Positions 19,591 through 28,668 are shown, counted from the first letter of the stretch. The stretch: DNA of 43,505 nt from an uncultured Candidatus Altimarinota bacterium (GCA_937924685.1 CALEVN010000018.1:1-43505), one strand, 5' to 3'. Notes: a model not told the origin generated them from the letters alone. A program made the numbers and translations.

Positions 19591-20403
19591 TTAAGCCTTT
19601 TCTCCCACAACAAAAGTTTGATCTACATCCATTCTGATTTCTGTTCCATCCTTTGTTTGTCCTTTATCCGAAACAAGTTCCCATTCTGTTTCTCTTCCTG
19701 CTACAACTATCATTCCATCATCAAGACGGAAGCCAAGTTCTTCTTTTGCGATTCGCTCTAGAAAAAATTGTGCAGCAAGAGCTTGTCATGGTTGTGGTAC
19801 CCAATTTCGTCCTTTACCAAGTTTGGTTGTGATAGGTTTCTTGAGAAGTTCCATGGGTACTTTTCTTTCATCCCATTGATCCATTTGACTTGTTGCCAAT
19901 GCTTTTATGGGTGTTTTTATACTAGCCGATCTCTCCGGGTTTCTATTTACCATAACACGAAATTCATCTACAGTCAGATTAAGTGCAGCAAGTGCTGCTT
20001 CAATTTGCTCCAGAGTGACAGCATTATTCAATATATCATCTACTACAAATCGTTTCTGTTTTCATTGTAAAAGTGGTATATGGTTTGCATCAAAAGTATG
20101 AATATCGTTTTCTTTCTTTGTGGGAAAGTAATCAGATCAGCTCAATTGTGCAACACGTTCGGCGAGTTTGAATTCTGTACGAGTTTCTGGACCAATAATA
20201 ATGGAACCTGATGGTATACCTTCTGCAAGTAATTGACTGATTCGTTCTGCGACTTCTGGGTGTGCGAGATGAGCATCTTTGTTTACATATACATCCCCAT
20301 GAGTGCCGAGTTTATAAACTACATGGACATTTCTTACTAAAGATCAGTTTGCTTCCATAGCGGACAATATTCCATGAGGATCTTGAGTTTCAAAAGCAGC
20401 CAT
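19591..20403 (-). CDS. Phosphoribosyltransferase-like protein
   Basis: 270 aa, four TGA-Gly codons, ending in TAA at 19591, a few bases from the convergent pirin stop. SGSIIIGPETRTEFKLAERV followed by RFVVDDILNNAVTLEQIEAA matches the type I PRTase fold of the orotate PRTase kind. The PRPP loop keeps the two Asp residues, but the usual TTG-G turn is replaced by NNAVT. PRPP binding may therefore be altered. The C-terminal 90 residues have a hydrophilic beta-rich extension. Substrate unknown. Confidence 0.5.
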
Positions 20404-20476
20404 AATTGAGAAGTTAATAAATACGTATTAAAAATCATTTTACCCACTTTTCACTTCTGTCAATTTATATATTTTG

Positions 20477-20504
20477 TTGGGAGTTTTTCTTTCCTCGCTA
20501 TACT
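20477..20504 (+). promoter_or_regulatory. Leaderless promoter of the MazG-like gene
   Basis: TTGGGA (20477-20482), 16 bp, TATACT (20499-20504), then six bases to the ATG at 20511. Confidence 0.6.
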
Positions 20505-20510
20505 TTTGGT

Positions 20511-20813
20511 ATGAACACAAAAGAAATCCAAAAATCTATCTACGCCAATAAAATTGCAAAAGGTTTTAACGTGACAGATATTCCGCTCGAATTCGCCTAT
20601 CTCTACAGCGAAGTAGGGGAGGCGTTTGAGGCATGGAGAAAGAAAAAAGACGATCTCGGAGAAGAACTCGCAGATGTGGCGATTTATCTCCTCTGACTCT
20701 CGGAAATACTCGGTATCAACCTCGAAGAGGAAATCGCACACAAGATGGAAAAAAATACAAAGAGAGTCTACGAACATCACGACGGCGTGAGTGTACGAAT
20801 CAGTGGTGAATAG
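20511..20813 (+). CDS. MazG-like nucleotide pyrophosphohydrolase
   Basis: 100 aa with one TGA-Gly (IYLLG-LSEI). The all-helical MazG/dUTPase-like pattern is present: LYSEVGEAFEAWRKKKDDLGEELADVAIYL (in parts: SEVGEAFEAW and GEELADVAIYL), the E-x-x-E...E-x-x-D metal site, and a closing EEEIAHKMEKNTKR helix. The family hydrolyses NTPs or dNTPs to NMP and PPi and is thought to clean nucleotide pools. It is the first gene after its own promoter. Confidence 0.85.
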
Positions 20814-20866
20814 TTGCAATCGTCCGAGCGAGTCTATAATGACAGCATTATTCCTTATAAAAATCT

Positions 20867-21343
20867 ATGAAGTGTCTCATCTCCTGGTTCTTTATTATTG
20901 CCGTTATTCTCGTTGGTGTTTGGTTTTTCTCCGCAGAACGAGCGCATGCACCAGTTGCTGAAGCGCCAGTTCCTTCTGAAGTCAAAAATTCAAAAATTTC
21001 AGCAGAGACTGCTCATACTGTTTCGCAAATGATTGAACTTACCACACCAGCGCTTAATACTACTGTCACAAGTCCGATTTCTCTCTCTGGTCGTGCTCGT
21101 GGTCCATGGTATTTCGAAGCTTCATTTTCGATAGAGCTTCAGAAAAATGATGGAACAGTTATAGCGACGACTACAGGAAAAGCACAAGGGGATTGGATGA
21201 CAGATAATTGGGTGCCTTTTACTGCGACTCTCGCATTCCCCACACAACCCGCTGGCTCACTCGGAAAAATCGTACTCAGAAAAGATAATCCATCAGGAGA
21301 ACCACAAAATGATATGGATACGGTAGTTCCAGTTCAGTTTTAG
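20867..21343 (+). CDS. Gmad2 immunoglobulin-like domain protein, membrane-anchored
   Basis: 158 aa, no TGA. Residues about 5-22 (ISWFFIIAVILVGVWFF) form a signal anchor, followed by a Pro/Ala linker. The domain at about 60-158 has SPISLSGRARGPWYFEASF, KAQGDWMTDNWVPFTATL and LRKDNPSGEPQND, which is the Gmad2 signature of Ig-like extracytoplasmic domains. It is presumably on the outer face of the membrane. A promoter (TTGCAA 20814-20819, TATAAT near 20835) precedes it. Confidence 0.85.
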   Translation: MKCLISWFFIIAVILVGVWFFSAERAHAPVAEAPVPSEVKNSKISAETAHTVSQMIELTTPALNTTVTSPISLSGRARGPWYFEASFSIELQKNDGTVIATTTGKAQGDWMTDNWVPFTATLAFPTQPAGSLGKIVLRKDNPSGEPQNDMDTVVPVQF

Positions 21344-21349
21344 TTCTCT

Positions 21350-22408
21350 ATGAGCGCAGAAGTCACACCACAAGACCGGTTTAGAACACTTATGCATCTG
21401 AATGATAAGCTCAAAAAGTCACCTGATCATATGGAACTTGGTGGCCACGTGATTGATCGTCAACTCCCTTCCTTAAAAGCAAAAGTTTTCGCACAGGTCT
21501 ATGGTATAGTGAGTCGTCAAGAAGAAGATGATGATGTGTACCGTCGAGCTTTTCGTTGGCTTTTGGCTCACACGGCTGAGAATAGTGTATCGTATGATCT
21601 TCGAAAATGAGAAGAACGCTGGTCCAAAATTATGGAGTACTATTTTCGCCGTCTTCATGGTCACTATGCGGAAGTCGCATTGCTCGAGCGCATACTCCTT
21701 TCCGTCTGCAAAAAACAAATCCACAATCCTGTAGGTGATATTTTTATGGCAGATAGATTGGCTGATTATCATATGATGACCGATTGGCTTATGCATATGC
21801 CCATGGTGCATGGTACTATGCAGCTCGGCATACAACTCGCTGCTGGAAGGGGGAATCTCGGTAAAATTAATGACCTTCATAAAAGAGAATTGAATGATAG
21901 AAAATTTCTCAAAAGATGAGATGTACCCAAGACGGTACGTGATTTGCTCAGACATAATACCGCCATCCTTACTTTTCCGACATTTAAGACGGATCAAGAA
22001 AATCGAGAAAATGCACTTCGTTTCCTGCAATCATGAAGCCCGAGGTATCAATCTGAGATGATTGCAACAACTGGCAATAGAACATTTAATCAGTATGGGC
22101 GCCAGGTGTTGCAAGTTTTACAATTTTTTCACGAGGGAATAATCGATAGAGTTATCGATCACCGTGCCAGGCTTCAGCATCATGAATTTTCTAAAACTGA
22201 CGAGAGAGGGGAGACAGTAAGTGGGTCTATTTACGACCATGAAGGTATACCAATAGCGAGTGTTCGCATACAAGAACCACCCGTGAATACAGCTAAAAAA
22301 TGACATAAACCGAAAATTCGTAGAAAAAAACCTGTCATTTTTTCTGTTCCTATTTTCCCAGATTTTCTTGACCTCTATCGTGATATGGCAGGAATACGTG
22401 CCAAATAA
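21350..22408 (+). CDS. Hypothetical protein, 352 aa
   Basis: Four TGA-Gly codons link pieces that the standard code would separate; ends in TAA. It is soluble, His-rich in parts (YHMMTDWLMHMPMVHGTM), helical, with a basic C-terminus (KKGHKPKIRRKKP). No family recognised. It follows the Gmad2 gene by six bases and is followed by a Nudix gene two bases later, so the three are probably one operon. Confidence 0.6.
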
Positions 22409-22410
22409 TT

Positions 22411-22962
22411 ATGTTTACACTCATTCAGCATCTTTTTGATACGTATATTGCACTCTACTCAGAAGAGTCTTTTCCTATTCTCACAGAACAAATACAAAAC
22501 AGGGAAGAGAATATTGTCTCACGTAAAAACTTCACTGGTCATGTCGTCGCTGACGGGTGCGTGATAGATCCAAAAAATAAAAAAATCCTCATGATCTACC
22601 ATGCTACACATAAGCAATGGTTCACGCCCGGTGGGCATATCGATCCTGAAGATACACATCCTGCTGAAGGTGCTCGAAGAGAAGTGCTCGAAGAAACAGG
22701 CGTACAGACAGACTACGTTCTCGATGAACAAAAAAATCCCCTTCTTCTCCATATCGATTCACATGTCATACCTCTGAGCGAGAAAAAACAAGAACCAGAG
22801 CACTGGCATCATGCGATGACGTTTCTTTTCTTGGCTGATTCCACCTTACCTCTTCCAGACAATAAAGATGATGGTATATCAAGCTGTCAGTGGATGGATA
22901 TATCAGAAGTGCTTCAATATGAGCGTTATCGGTTAATGCTCTCTAAAATACAACTCAACTAG
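22411..22962 (+). CDS. Nudix hydrolase
   Basis: 183 aa, no TGA, ends in TAG. The Nudix region reads FTPGGHIDPEDTHPAEGARR then EVLEETGV, with one extra residue compared with the 23-residue consensus; the catalytic REVLEE helix is intact. An additional N-terminal region of about 45 residues precedes the fold. The substrate class (nucleotide sugar, NTP or other diphosphate) cannot be read from the sequence. It is the last gene before the nrdB promoter. Confidence 0.85.
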   Translation: MFTLIQHLFDTYIALYSEESFPILTEQIQNREENIVSRKNFTGHVVADGCVIDPKNKKILMIYHATHKQWFTPGGHIDPEDTHPAEGARREVLEETGVQTDYVLDEQKNPLLLHIDSHVIPLSEKKQEPEHWHHAMTFLFLADSTLPLPDNKDDGISSCQWMDISEVLQYERYRLMLSKIQLN

Positions 22963-22995
22963 GAAATTTTGCAACTCATTTCTCTGAAACTCGAT

Positions 22996-23045
22996 TTGAC
23001 TAGATATAGTGTCTGGATATAAATGCAGCACACAATATCTTGTGT
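22996..23045 (+). promoter_or_regulatory. nrdB promoter with two NrdR boxes
   Basis: TTGACT (22996-23001), 16 bp, TATAAA (23018-23023). Box 1 GACTAGATATAGTGTC (22998-23013) is identical to the nrdA copy; box 2 ACACAATATCTTGTGT is at 23030-23045. Centre spacing is again 32 bp, so both reductase subunits share one regulatory design. Confidence 0.88.
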
Positions 23046-23133
23046 TTTATAGTTCGGAATGGATTTAAAATGTATAGTTTTATTGTTCAATCATTTTTCT
23101 TTCTTCTTTTTTAATTTTTAATTTCTCCGATTT

Positions 23134-24138
23134 ATGGCTGCTGAAAAGAAGCTCATCTGTGCTGTCGGTACAGATCCAAATAAGATACTTCCCATGAAGT
23201 ATAAGTGGGCACGTCAACACTACAAAAATGGTGTGGCAAATAACTGGACTCCTGAGGAGATACCAATGCAAAAAGACGTAGAGCAATGGAAAGCACGAGA
23301 TGTCCTCACAGACAACGAACGTCATCTCATCATGTGGAATCTCGGTTTTTTCTCAACAGCAGAGAGCCTCACAGCGAACAATATCGTCCTCGCGATGTAT
23401 CGTCACGTGACAAATCCTGAATGTCGTCAGTATATGCTTCGTCAGGCCTACGAAGAAGCAGTTCATACTGATACATTTGTGTACTGTTGTGATTCACTTT
23501 CTCTCGATCCAGAAGAAGTATTTGCAGCCTATGAGACCATCCCTTCTATCAAAGCAAAAGATGATTTCGTCGTCAATCTCACAAAATCAATCCTGGATCC
23601 AACATTTGAGATTAATACAACAGCTGATAAGCAGGCATTTTTGCTCGATGTGATTGGATTTAATATGATCATGGAGGGTATATTTTTCTATGCTGGCTTT
23701 GCGATGATGCTGCAGCTCATGCGAAACAACAAAATGAAAGGTATCGGTGAACAATTCCAATACATACTCCGTGATGAGTCTATCCATATAGCATATGGTC
23801 GTGATCTCATCAATGGTATCGTCGCAGAAAATCCAGAAATTTGGACAGAAGAATTCAAGGCGAAAGTAATCGACCTCTTCAAACAAGCAACAGCACATGA
23901 GCTTGCCTATGTCGAAGACTGTCTCCCATATGGTGTTCTCGGTCTCAATGGTGATGCGGTCAAACAATACGTCCGACATATCGTCGATCGACGTTGTGAA
24001 ATGATCAACCTCCCGATTCTTCACGGTGATGAAAATCCGTTTCCATGGATGAGTGAGATTATGGATCTCCGAAAAGAGAAAAATTTCTTTGAAACAAAAG
24101 TCACAGAGTATCAGACAGCAGGAAATTTGGAATGGTAA
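23134..24138 (+). CDS. nrdB: Ribonucleotide reductase beta subunit, class Ic-like (Tyr replaced by Phe)
   Basis: 334 aa, no TGA. Metal ligands: E77 (FFSTAES), E108 and H111 (YEEAVHTDTF), E near 170 (MEGIFFYAG), and RDESIHI near 215. Aligning E-x-x-H with class Ia, the position of the radical tyrosine is F115, and the first ligand is Glu rather than Asp. Both are the hallmarks of class Ic subunits such as that of Chlamydia trachomatis, which use a Mn/Fe centre instead of a tyrosyl radical. It pairs with NrdA under the same NrdR-type control. The metal content is inferred from these residues. Confidence 0.93.
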   Translation: MAAEKKLICAVGTDPNKILPMKYKWARQHYKNGVANNWTPEEIPMQKDVEQWKARDVLTDNERHLIMWNLGFFSTAESLTANNIVLAMYRHVTNPECRQYMLRQAYEEAVHTDTFVYCCDSLSLDPEEVFAAYETIPSIKAKDDFVVNLTKSILDPTFEINTTADKQAFLLDVIGFNMIMEGIFFYAGFAMMLQLMRNNKMKGIGEQFQYILRDESIHIAYGRDLINGIVAENPEIWTEEFKAKVIDLFKQATAHELAYVEDCLPYGVLGLNGDAVKQYVRHIVDRRCEMINLPILHGDENPFPWMSEIMDLRKEKNFFETKVTEYQTAGNLEW

Positions 24139-24477
24139 TTATTCTCCGAGTTGTATTCGAGCTTTTTGAGACTTTTCCCAAATGTGTTTCAGAAAACCCT
24201 TTGTTGCAGAACAGGGGTTTTTTGTTCGATAAAAAAGACAATAGACGTGGTAGAGAACATAACATCGTACGAGAGAGATTTGATGCTCGCACCAATCAGA
24301 TGTGTGTATGAGTTTCTGGAGGAGAAGCATGTCGACACTTTGAGGGAGCTCGTTCGTTTTTTTGAGAAAAACCAGTGTTTTTTCCACCTGAAAAAGAGTA
24401 TTTCTGAGTGCGTTTTCGCACTCGTTTTCAATAGTGAGAATAAGTCATTCAAATAAATGAGTATCTGGCGTTTTCAT
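24139..24477 (-). CDS. Hypothetical protein behind a leader-peptide attenuator, 112 aa
   Basis: ATG at 24477 stands directly after a terminator T-run; one TGA-Gly (LFEG-LIL). The protein is helical with several Cys/His (SDWCEHQISLVRCYV and KNPCSATKGFLKHIW). It abuts nrdB tail to tail. No family recognised. The antisense frame on the plus strand has no good start and is rejected. Confidence 0.5.
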
Positions 24478-24504
24478 AAAAAAACTCTCCCTTTTGGGGA
24501 GAGT
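24478..24504 (-). terminator. Attenuator terminator before the 112-aa gene
   Basis: On the minus strand ACTCTCCC (24504-24497), loop CAAAA, GGGAGAGT (24491-24484), then a T-run up to the ATG at 24477. The leader peptide end contains a second copy of GGGAGAGT that can compete for ACTCTCCC. Confidence 0.8.
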
Positions 24505-24533
24505 GTTAAAAGTAAGCAAATGCGTTCACCTTT

Positions 24534-24596
24534 CTACTCTCCCATAGAATGGAGATTCACCTTTACGGCAGAAGTGAAAGAAAGTGATACGTGCAT
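24534..24596 (-). CDS. Leader peptide MHVSLSFTSAVKVNLHSMGE
   Basis: A 20-codon ORF ends GGGAGAGTAG, the same GGGAGAGT found in the downstream terminator's 3' arm. This gives antiterminator/terminator alternatives as at 31237. TTGTAA (24629-24624) and TAAAAT (24608-24603) lie upstream, with six bases to the ATG (leaderless). The sensed residue is not obvious; Ser, Val and Leu are frequent. Confidence 0.5.
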   Translation of the reverse strand: MHVSLSFTSAVKVNLHSMGE

Positions 24597-24623
24597 GAGA
24601 TAATTTTACCAAAAAAAGAAATA

Positions 24624-25085
24624 TTACAAGCGAAGTCACATGAGAAGTCGCTCAATTGGTGTTATCTCGGCCTCTGGCTCTTCACCGACATAAGCGCCGA
24701 TGTAGGTACGAAGTGCAGCTATATCGACACTTGGATCGAGAAAGAGATCGATACTTGGCATCGTTTGACTTGAGAGCTTGAGGCGGAGTATAAGTGGCTT
24801 ATTATCGACGCGTACAATGAGAAATGAGCGCATGCGTCCATAAGCATATATGTCACCATTTAGTTCGATACCATCACTATTCACAGCGACACGTACATGA
24901 GGATGAGTATTGATGTCGTAGAGCAGATATACTCCAGTAAAGACGATAATGACGATACCAAAGAGATAGCTTCCGATGAGAAAACTCACTATAACTGATG
25001 TGATAACCAGCGTTGCTGCAATGGTATACCATTTTTTTCCTCTCTCAAAACGACTCTCAAACTGCCAAGAAAAAACTGGTTCCAT
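24624..25085 (-). CDS. Membrane protein with C-terminal PH-like domain
   Basis: 153 aa with one TGA-Gly near the end (RLLMG-LRL). Two adjacent hydrophobic helices at about 20-58 (TIAATLVITSVIVSFLIGS and LFGIVIIVFTGVYLLY) precede a soluble beta-rich part (VRVAVNSDGIELNGDIYAYG). The layout is like bacterial PH-domain membrane proteins. The ATG at 25085 is preferred over 25103 because it gives the TAATATG junction common in this genome. It is the third gene of a minus-strand operon. Confidence 0.6.
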
Positions 25086-25086
25086 A

Positions 25087-25449
25087 TTATCCGAGGTTAT
25101 CAAGTATAAAATTCACCATAATCCAGCCTGACCATGCGATGATGGCGCCAGCGAGCGCTACTTTGATAGCCTCTTTTCATTTTGCTTTTGCTTCTTCATT
25201 GACCCCTCCAAACACATACATCAATGCGCCCATAAGTATCACCCCGAGGCTTACATAACCCGCGTAGGAGAGGAGATTATTGGTCACTGCGACGATAACT
25301 CCAGGTATAGCAGTGATACGGATGTCTCCTGTTCGGAGTTGAGTATTTGTGACCCCGTTCCCATATTTATCGAGAAAAATAGACCGCGCATCATCTGCAT
25401 AGGCTATTCAGGCTCATAATAAAGAAAAAAGAGTGTAGATTAATCGCAT
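25087..25449 (-). CDS. Small pilin/TrbC-VirB2-like membrane protein
   Basis: 120 aa, three TGA-Gly codons, two within the signal peptide MRLIYTLFSLLGAGIAYADD, which has a likely cleavage after AYA. Two transmembrane helices follow (YAGYVSLGVILMGALMYVFGG and KVALAGAIIAWSGWIMVNFI, shown in 20-residue limits) around a short charged loop NEEAKAKGKEA. This two-helix pilin-like layout is common in candidate-phyla bacteria. Its start overlaps the end of the delta'-like gene by ten bases. Confidence 0.65.
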
Positions 25450-26156
25450 GAGAGGGAGATAAGAAGCTGATCTATGAGGTATTTTGCGATGGTATTGGTG
25501 GTTTCGAGATCTAGACGTGTCTGGAGGACCAAATTCGCATGCTTCACAGGCAGTCTACCATATTCTATAGCATCTTGCAAACCTTGGACGATCCAGAGTG
25601 CATCATCACGAGTAAATTTGGATTCTTTGCTCGGAGCGAGAGTCATCTGAAAGAGTTTTTCTGGCTTTCCTGCAATGAAATTATCGATGGCTTCTTGGTG
25701 TGGATTGTTCCCACGAGAAGTGGCTCCACTATCGATCAAAAGCATGCGCGATTGGAGGGTAGAAATGATCTTTTGTGGAGAGCGACTGGTGACGAGTATG
25801 AGTACTTGCGGTGGTACATCTTCAAAGAGATGGAGGAGCGCATTTGCTGATGTATCAGTGAGTATTTCTATACTTCGAAACAGTGCGATCAAAATATCGC
25901 CACCTGGTTTTTGGTAGAGTTTGAAGGCATGTTCACGGATTTTCTCAGCTTTATGATTTCAGTTATCTTTGTCGCTACAATCGTAGTAGAGAAAATCACT
26001 GATTCATCGCTCTTGGAGTTCTTCGAGTGCGAGTGTTTCTGTGCCATAAATCATATCAAATACTTCACATACATGCGTTTCCGAGAGGAGTAGCGGTGCC
26101 GATGATCAGCCGCCACGAAGGGTGGAAATAAGAGAGGTAATTTGGTTTGAAAGCAT
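25440..26156 (-). CDS. DNA polymerase III delta'-like clamp-loader protein
   Basis: 238 aa, three TGA-Gly codons. The segment LIALFRSIEILTDTSANALL, HLFEDVPPQVLILVTSRSP and QKIISTLQSR matches the sensor-1/SRC region of delta' and gamma subunits (AaNALLKtLEEPP ... LPTIrSR). The usual Walker A is replaced by GGSSAPLLLSE, as in ATP-inactive delta'. It is shorter than E. coli HolB (334 aa). The operon order is this gene, pilin-like gene, PH-like membrane gene. Confidence 0.6.
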
Positions 26157-26195
26157 AGAGTTTCCTCTATACTATTCAAAATAGCTCTTTTTTCT

Positions 26196-27059
26196 ATGAA
26201 TATTCGTGAAACACGTGATAAAATTATTTCTTTTCTCTTTCCAGTGATACTGGTGGCTGTTATTCTCTGAACGATAGTGTGGACGGTCGGGAAAACCTAT
26301 TTTTGGGACGTATCTTCTCTGAAACTCCAGCTCGATGTGCCTTCGCAGGTCACTGTACGACTACAGGCCGAGTTCATAGACACACACATACACATACTCG
26401 GATTTGATTATAGGATTCACTTTACTCTTCCATGGTCACGCGAAGAGAGTTGCACAGCAGTGTGTGATATTACCAGATTACCACCAGGAAGCGGATCTAT
26501 ACTTGTCTCAAATAAGGAGAGCAATCAATCATTTTTTATATCCATCGCTCGTAATACAGCAGGGACAGTTGATTTTCGTACTCCTATTCGGGTCAATTTT
26601 CTCAGTGATGGAGACGTCTCTGGCATTTCTGCCCGATGACTCACAGAGGAAGAGAAAAAGGCTTTAGGTGATATTTCTTTTGAGAATAGAGTGGATGGTA
26701 TTTATGTTGTTGCAAGGGAATGAAAGGATGTTTTTTATGATAGCATCACACGTCAGATTTTCACGCCACCAATTGATGTTCAGCGTGTTTATCGTGGAAC
26801 GAAAGAAGGGAAGTATCTCCTCGTTACTGGAGGGGGTATAACTCTCTGGGATCGATACGGGAGGGAATCCATGACAAAAATGACTGATACAGATCAGGAC
26901 GTATTGCATCTTGCATGGAATGCTAATAGCACCACATTTACTTATAAAAATAACACGCAAACACTGTCTGGAAAATGGTTTCCACGGGTAGACATACAAA
27001 ATAGAAAACTTTTTTCAGATGGTCAGAGGATTATCGAAATACAGCTTCTCGACAAATAA
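26196..27059 (+). CDS. Membrane-anchored protein of unknown function, 287 aa
   Basis: Three TGA-Gly codons. An N-terminal transmembrane helix (ISFLFPVILVAVILGTIVWT) anchors a large extracytoplasmic, beta-rich domain with WD-like short repeats (GKYLLVTGGGITLWDRYGRE and LHLAWNANSTTFTYKNN). An N-terminal part resembles a PEGA-like carrier (LDVPSQVTVRLQAEF), though this is a weak match. It is divergent from the delta'-like gene and upstream of nusA with an independent promoter between. Confidence 0.55.
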
Positions 27060-27125
27060 GTTCATACATATCTTTTTATGACCAGTATTTTTCTAGTACT
27101 GAGGTATATTTGTCAATTTTTCTTT

Positions 27126-27207
27126 TTGATTTTCCGTGGTCTTCCGATATACTGTCCCCGTAATCAGTCGAAAACGCAAGAATTTGGATATCCAGGTTCT
27201 TTTTTTT
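27126..27207 (+). promoter_or_regulatory. Promoter plus early terminator upstream of nusA
   Basis: TTGATT (27126-27131), 16 bp, TATACT (27148-27153). About 20 bases after the expected start a hairpin, GAATTTGG/CCAGGTTC (27180-27199, two G-U pairs, loop ATAT), is followed by eight T. It would yield an RNA of about 45 nt unless read through. A second TATACT at 27222-27227 could start nusA mRNA independently. Confidence 0.5.
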
Positions 27208-27282
27208 ACCCAGAGTTTCTCTATACTCTTTTGGCTGATGAAGATTTATTCTTCGTTTTAATTTTTCACTTGAATAAGAATT

Positions 27283-28356
27283 ATGCTTGATCTCAAGAAA
27301 ATAGAAGCAGCTATCAATCATATCGCTGCAGAACGTGGTCTCCGTCGTGAAGACCTCGTCGAAATCATCGAATCTGCTATCCGTACTGCCTATAAAAAAG
27401 ATTACGGAACTAAGGATGATATCGTGAACGTCAAACTCGATTTCGAAACAGGCGATATCGCTGTCACGCTCGAGAAGACTGTCGTCGAAGAAGTCACGAA
27501 TCCAAACACAGAAATCAGCAAGGCTGAGCTTGGTGAAGATGCGGATGCATTTGATATCGGTGATATTATCGAAATCGATGTCAGTGATGTTCTCCGAGAC
27601 AATCAACAGGTCTTCGGTCGTATCGCTTCCCAGGCTGCTCGTCAGGTTATCATTCAGAAAATTGGTGAATCTGAAAAGGCAAAAGTCTATGAAATCTTCA
27701 AGGACAAACAGGGTGAAATCGTGAATGTCCGCGTCGATATGGTTGAGAACGATCGTGTCTTCGTGGAATTCAATGGTTCTCAGGTGCTTCTCCCAAGAGG
27801 TGAACAGGTCAGCCGTGATAAATATACACCTGGTATGCGTCTGCATGTCTTCGTCAAAAAAGTAGAAGATGAGGGGCATGGTGATCCAAAAATCATCCTT
27901 TCTCGTAAGGATCCACAACTCGTCGCAAAACTCTTCGAACTCTCAACGCCAGAACTCGAGGATGGAACCATTGAAATCGTCAAAATCGTTCGTGAACCAG
28001 GATTTAAAACAAAAATCATTGTTGCCTCAGAATTTGAAGAAGTAGATCCTGCTGGCGCCCTCATCGGTCCAAAAGGCATCCGTGTTAAAGCGGTCGTCGA
28101 AGAGCTCTCAGGAGAAAAAGTCGATGTCATCAACTATACCGACAATGCACGTGAGCTCGTCGCACAAGCTCTCAACCCTGCTCGTATCCTCGATGTCCAA
28201 TTCGATGAAGAAGGTGTCGCTCAGGTCTCTGTTCCAAAATCTGAAGAAGTCCGTGCTATCGGTCGAAGTGGAGGCAATGTTCGTCTCGCTGAACAACTCA
28301 CTGGCTACCGTATTCGTCTCATTGGTGTAGAAGAAGAAGGAATTGCTGCTGAATAG
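27283..28356 (+). CDS. nusA: Transcription termination/antitermination factor NusA
   Basis: 357 aa with no TGA codon despite many glycines. Order: N-terminal polymerase-binding domain (MLDLKKIEAAINHIAAERGL), S1 domain (VRVDMVENDRVFVEFNGSQV then LLPRGEQ), KH1 (EVDPAGALIGPKGIRVKAVV) and KH2 (IGRSGGNVRLAEQLTGYRIR). It lacks the C-terminal acidic repeats of E. coli NusA, as in many bacteria. NusA modulates pausing and hairpin termination, relevant to a region with many attenuators. A short terminated RNA and a second promoter precede it. Confidence 0.97.
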   Translation: MLDLKKIEAAINHIAAERGLRREDLVEIIESAIRTAYKKDYGTKDDIVNVKLDFETGDIAVTLEKTVVEEVTNPNTEISKAELGEDADAFDIGDIIEIDVSDVLRDNQQVFGRIASQAARQVIIQKIGESEKAKVYEIFKDKQGEIVNVRVDMVENDRVFVEFNGSQVLLPRGEQVSRDKYTPGMRLHVFVKKVEDEGHGDPKIILSRKDPQLVAKLFELSTPELEDGTIEIVKIVREPGFKTKIIVASEFEEVDPAGALIGPKGIRVKAVVEELSGEKVDVINYTDNARELVAQALNPARILDVQFDEEGVAQVSVPKSEEVRAIGRSGGNVRLAEQLTGYRIRLIGVEEEGIAAE

Positions 28357-28395
28357 GTATCATTTCACAGATATTAAAACTTATAAAACTTTCTT

Positions 28396-28668
28396 ATGGC
28401 TGATAAAAAATATATCGGTGGATCTGCAAAAGCAGTATCAACTCAGTATGGTGAAATCCTGAATCTCTCTCTCAAACTCGAAGATATGCAGGCAATCGTA
28501 AATGAAAAGGGTTACGTCAATATGACCGTCCTCAAACGCAAGGAACCAGGACAATATGGTGATACACACTATGTCGTAGAAAATGACTACCAGAAAAATC
28601 GTGAAGCAAATGGTGGAGCGCCAACAGGTCCTTCAACAAAGGCTGCCGAAATGGATGTGCCTTTTTAG
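28396..28668 (+). CDS. Small protein with SSB-like C-terminal tip
   Basis: 90 aa, no TGA. The body (KYIGGSAKAVSTQYGEILNL and KGYVNMTVLKRKEPG) is beta-rich. The C-terminus after a Gly/Pro/Thr-rich linker is AAEMDVPF, close to the acidic D-D-I-P-F tip by which single-stranded DNA-binding proteins recruit partners. No full OB-fold signature is visible. It overlaps the convergent rlmE stop by four bases. Confidence 0.65.
   Translation: MADKKYIGGSAKAVSTQYGEILNLSLKLEDMQAIVNEKGYVNMTVLKRKEPGQYGDTHYVVENDYQKNREANGGAPTGPSTKAAEMDVPF

Noticed and set aside
24151..24456. Plus-strand 101-codon ORF after nrdB
   Set aside because: It has no credible start and is antisense to the 112-aa minus gene, which has an attenuator, an ATG at the T-run and an in-frame TGA-Gly.
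27076..27918. Minus-strand 280-codon ORF antisense to nusA
   Set aside because: It lies opposite an unmistakable nusA; its Asp/Ile/Phe-rich composition is the complement of nusA codons.
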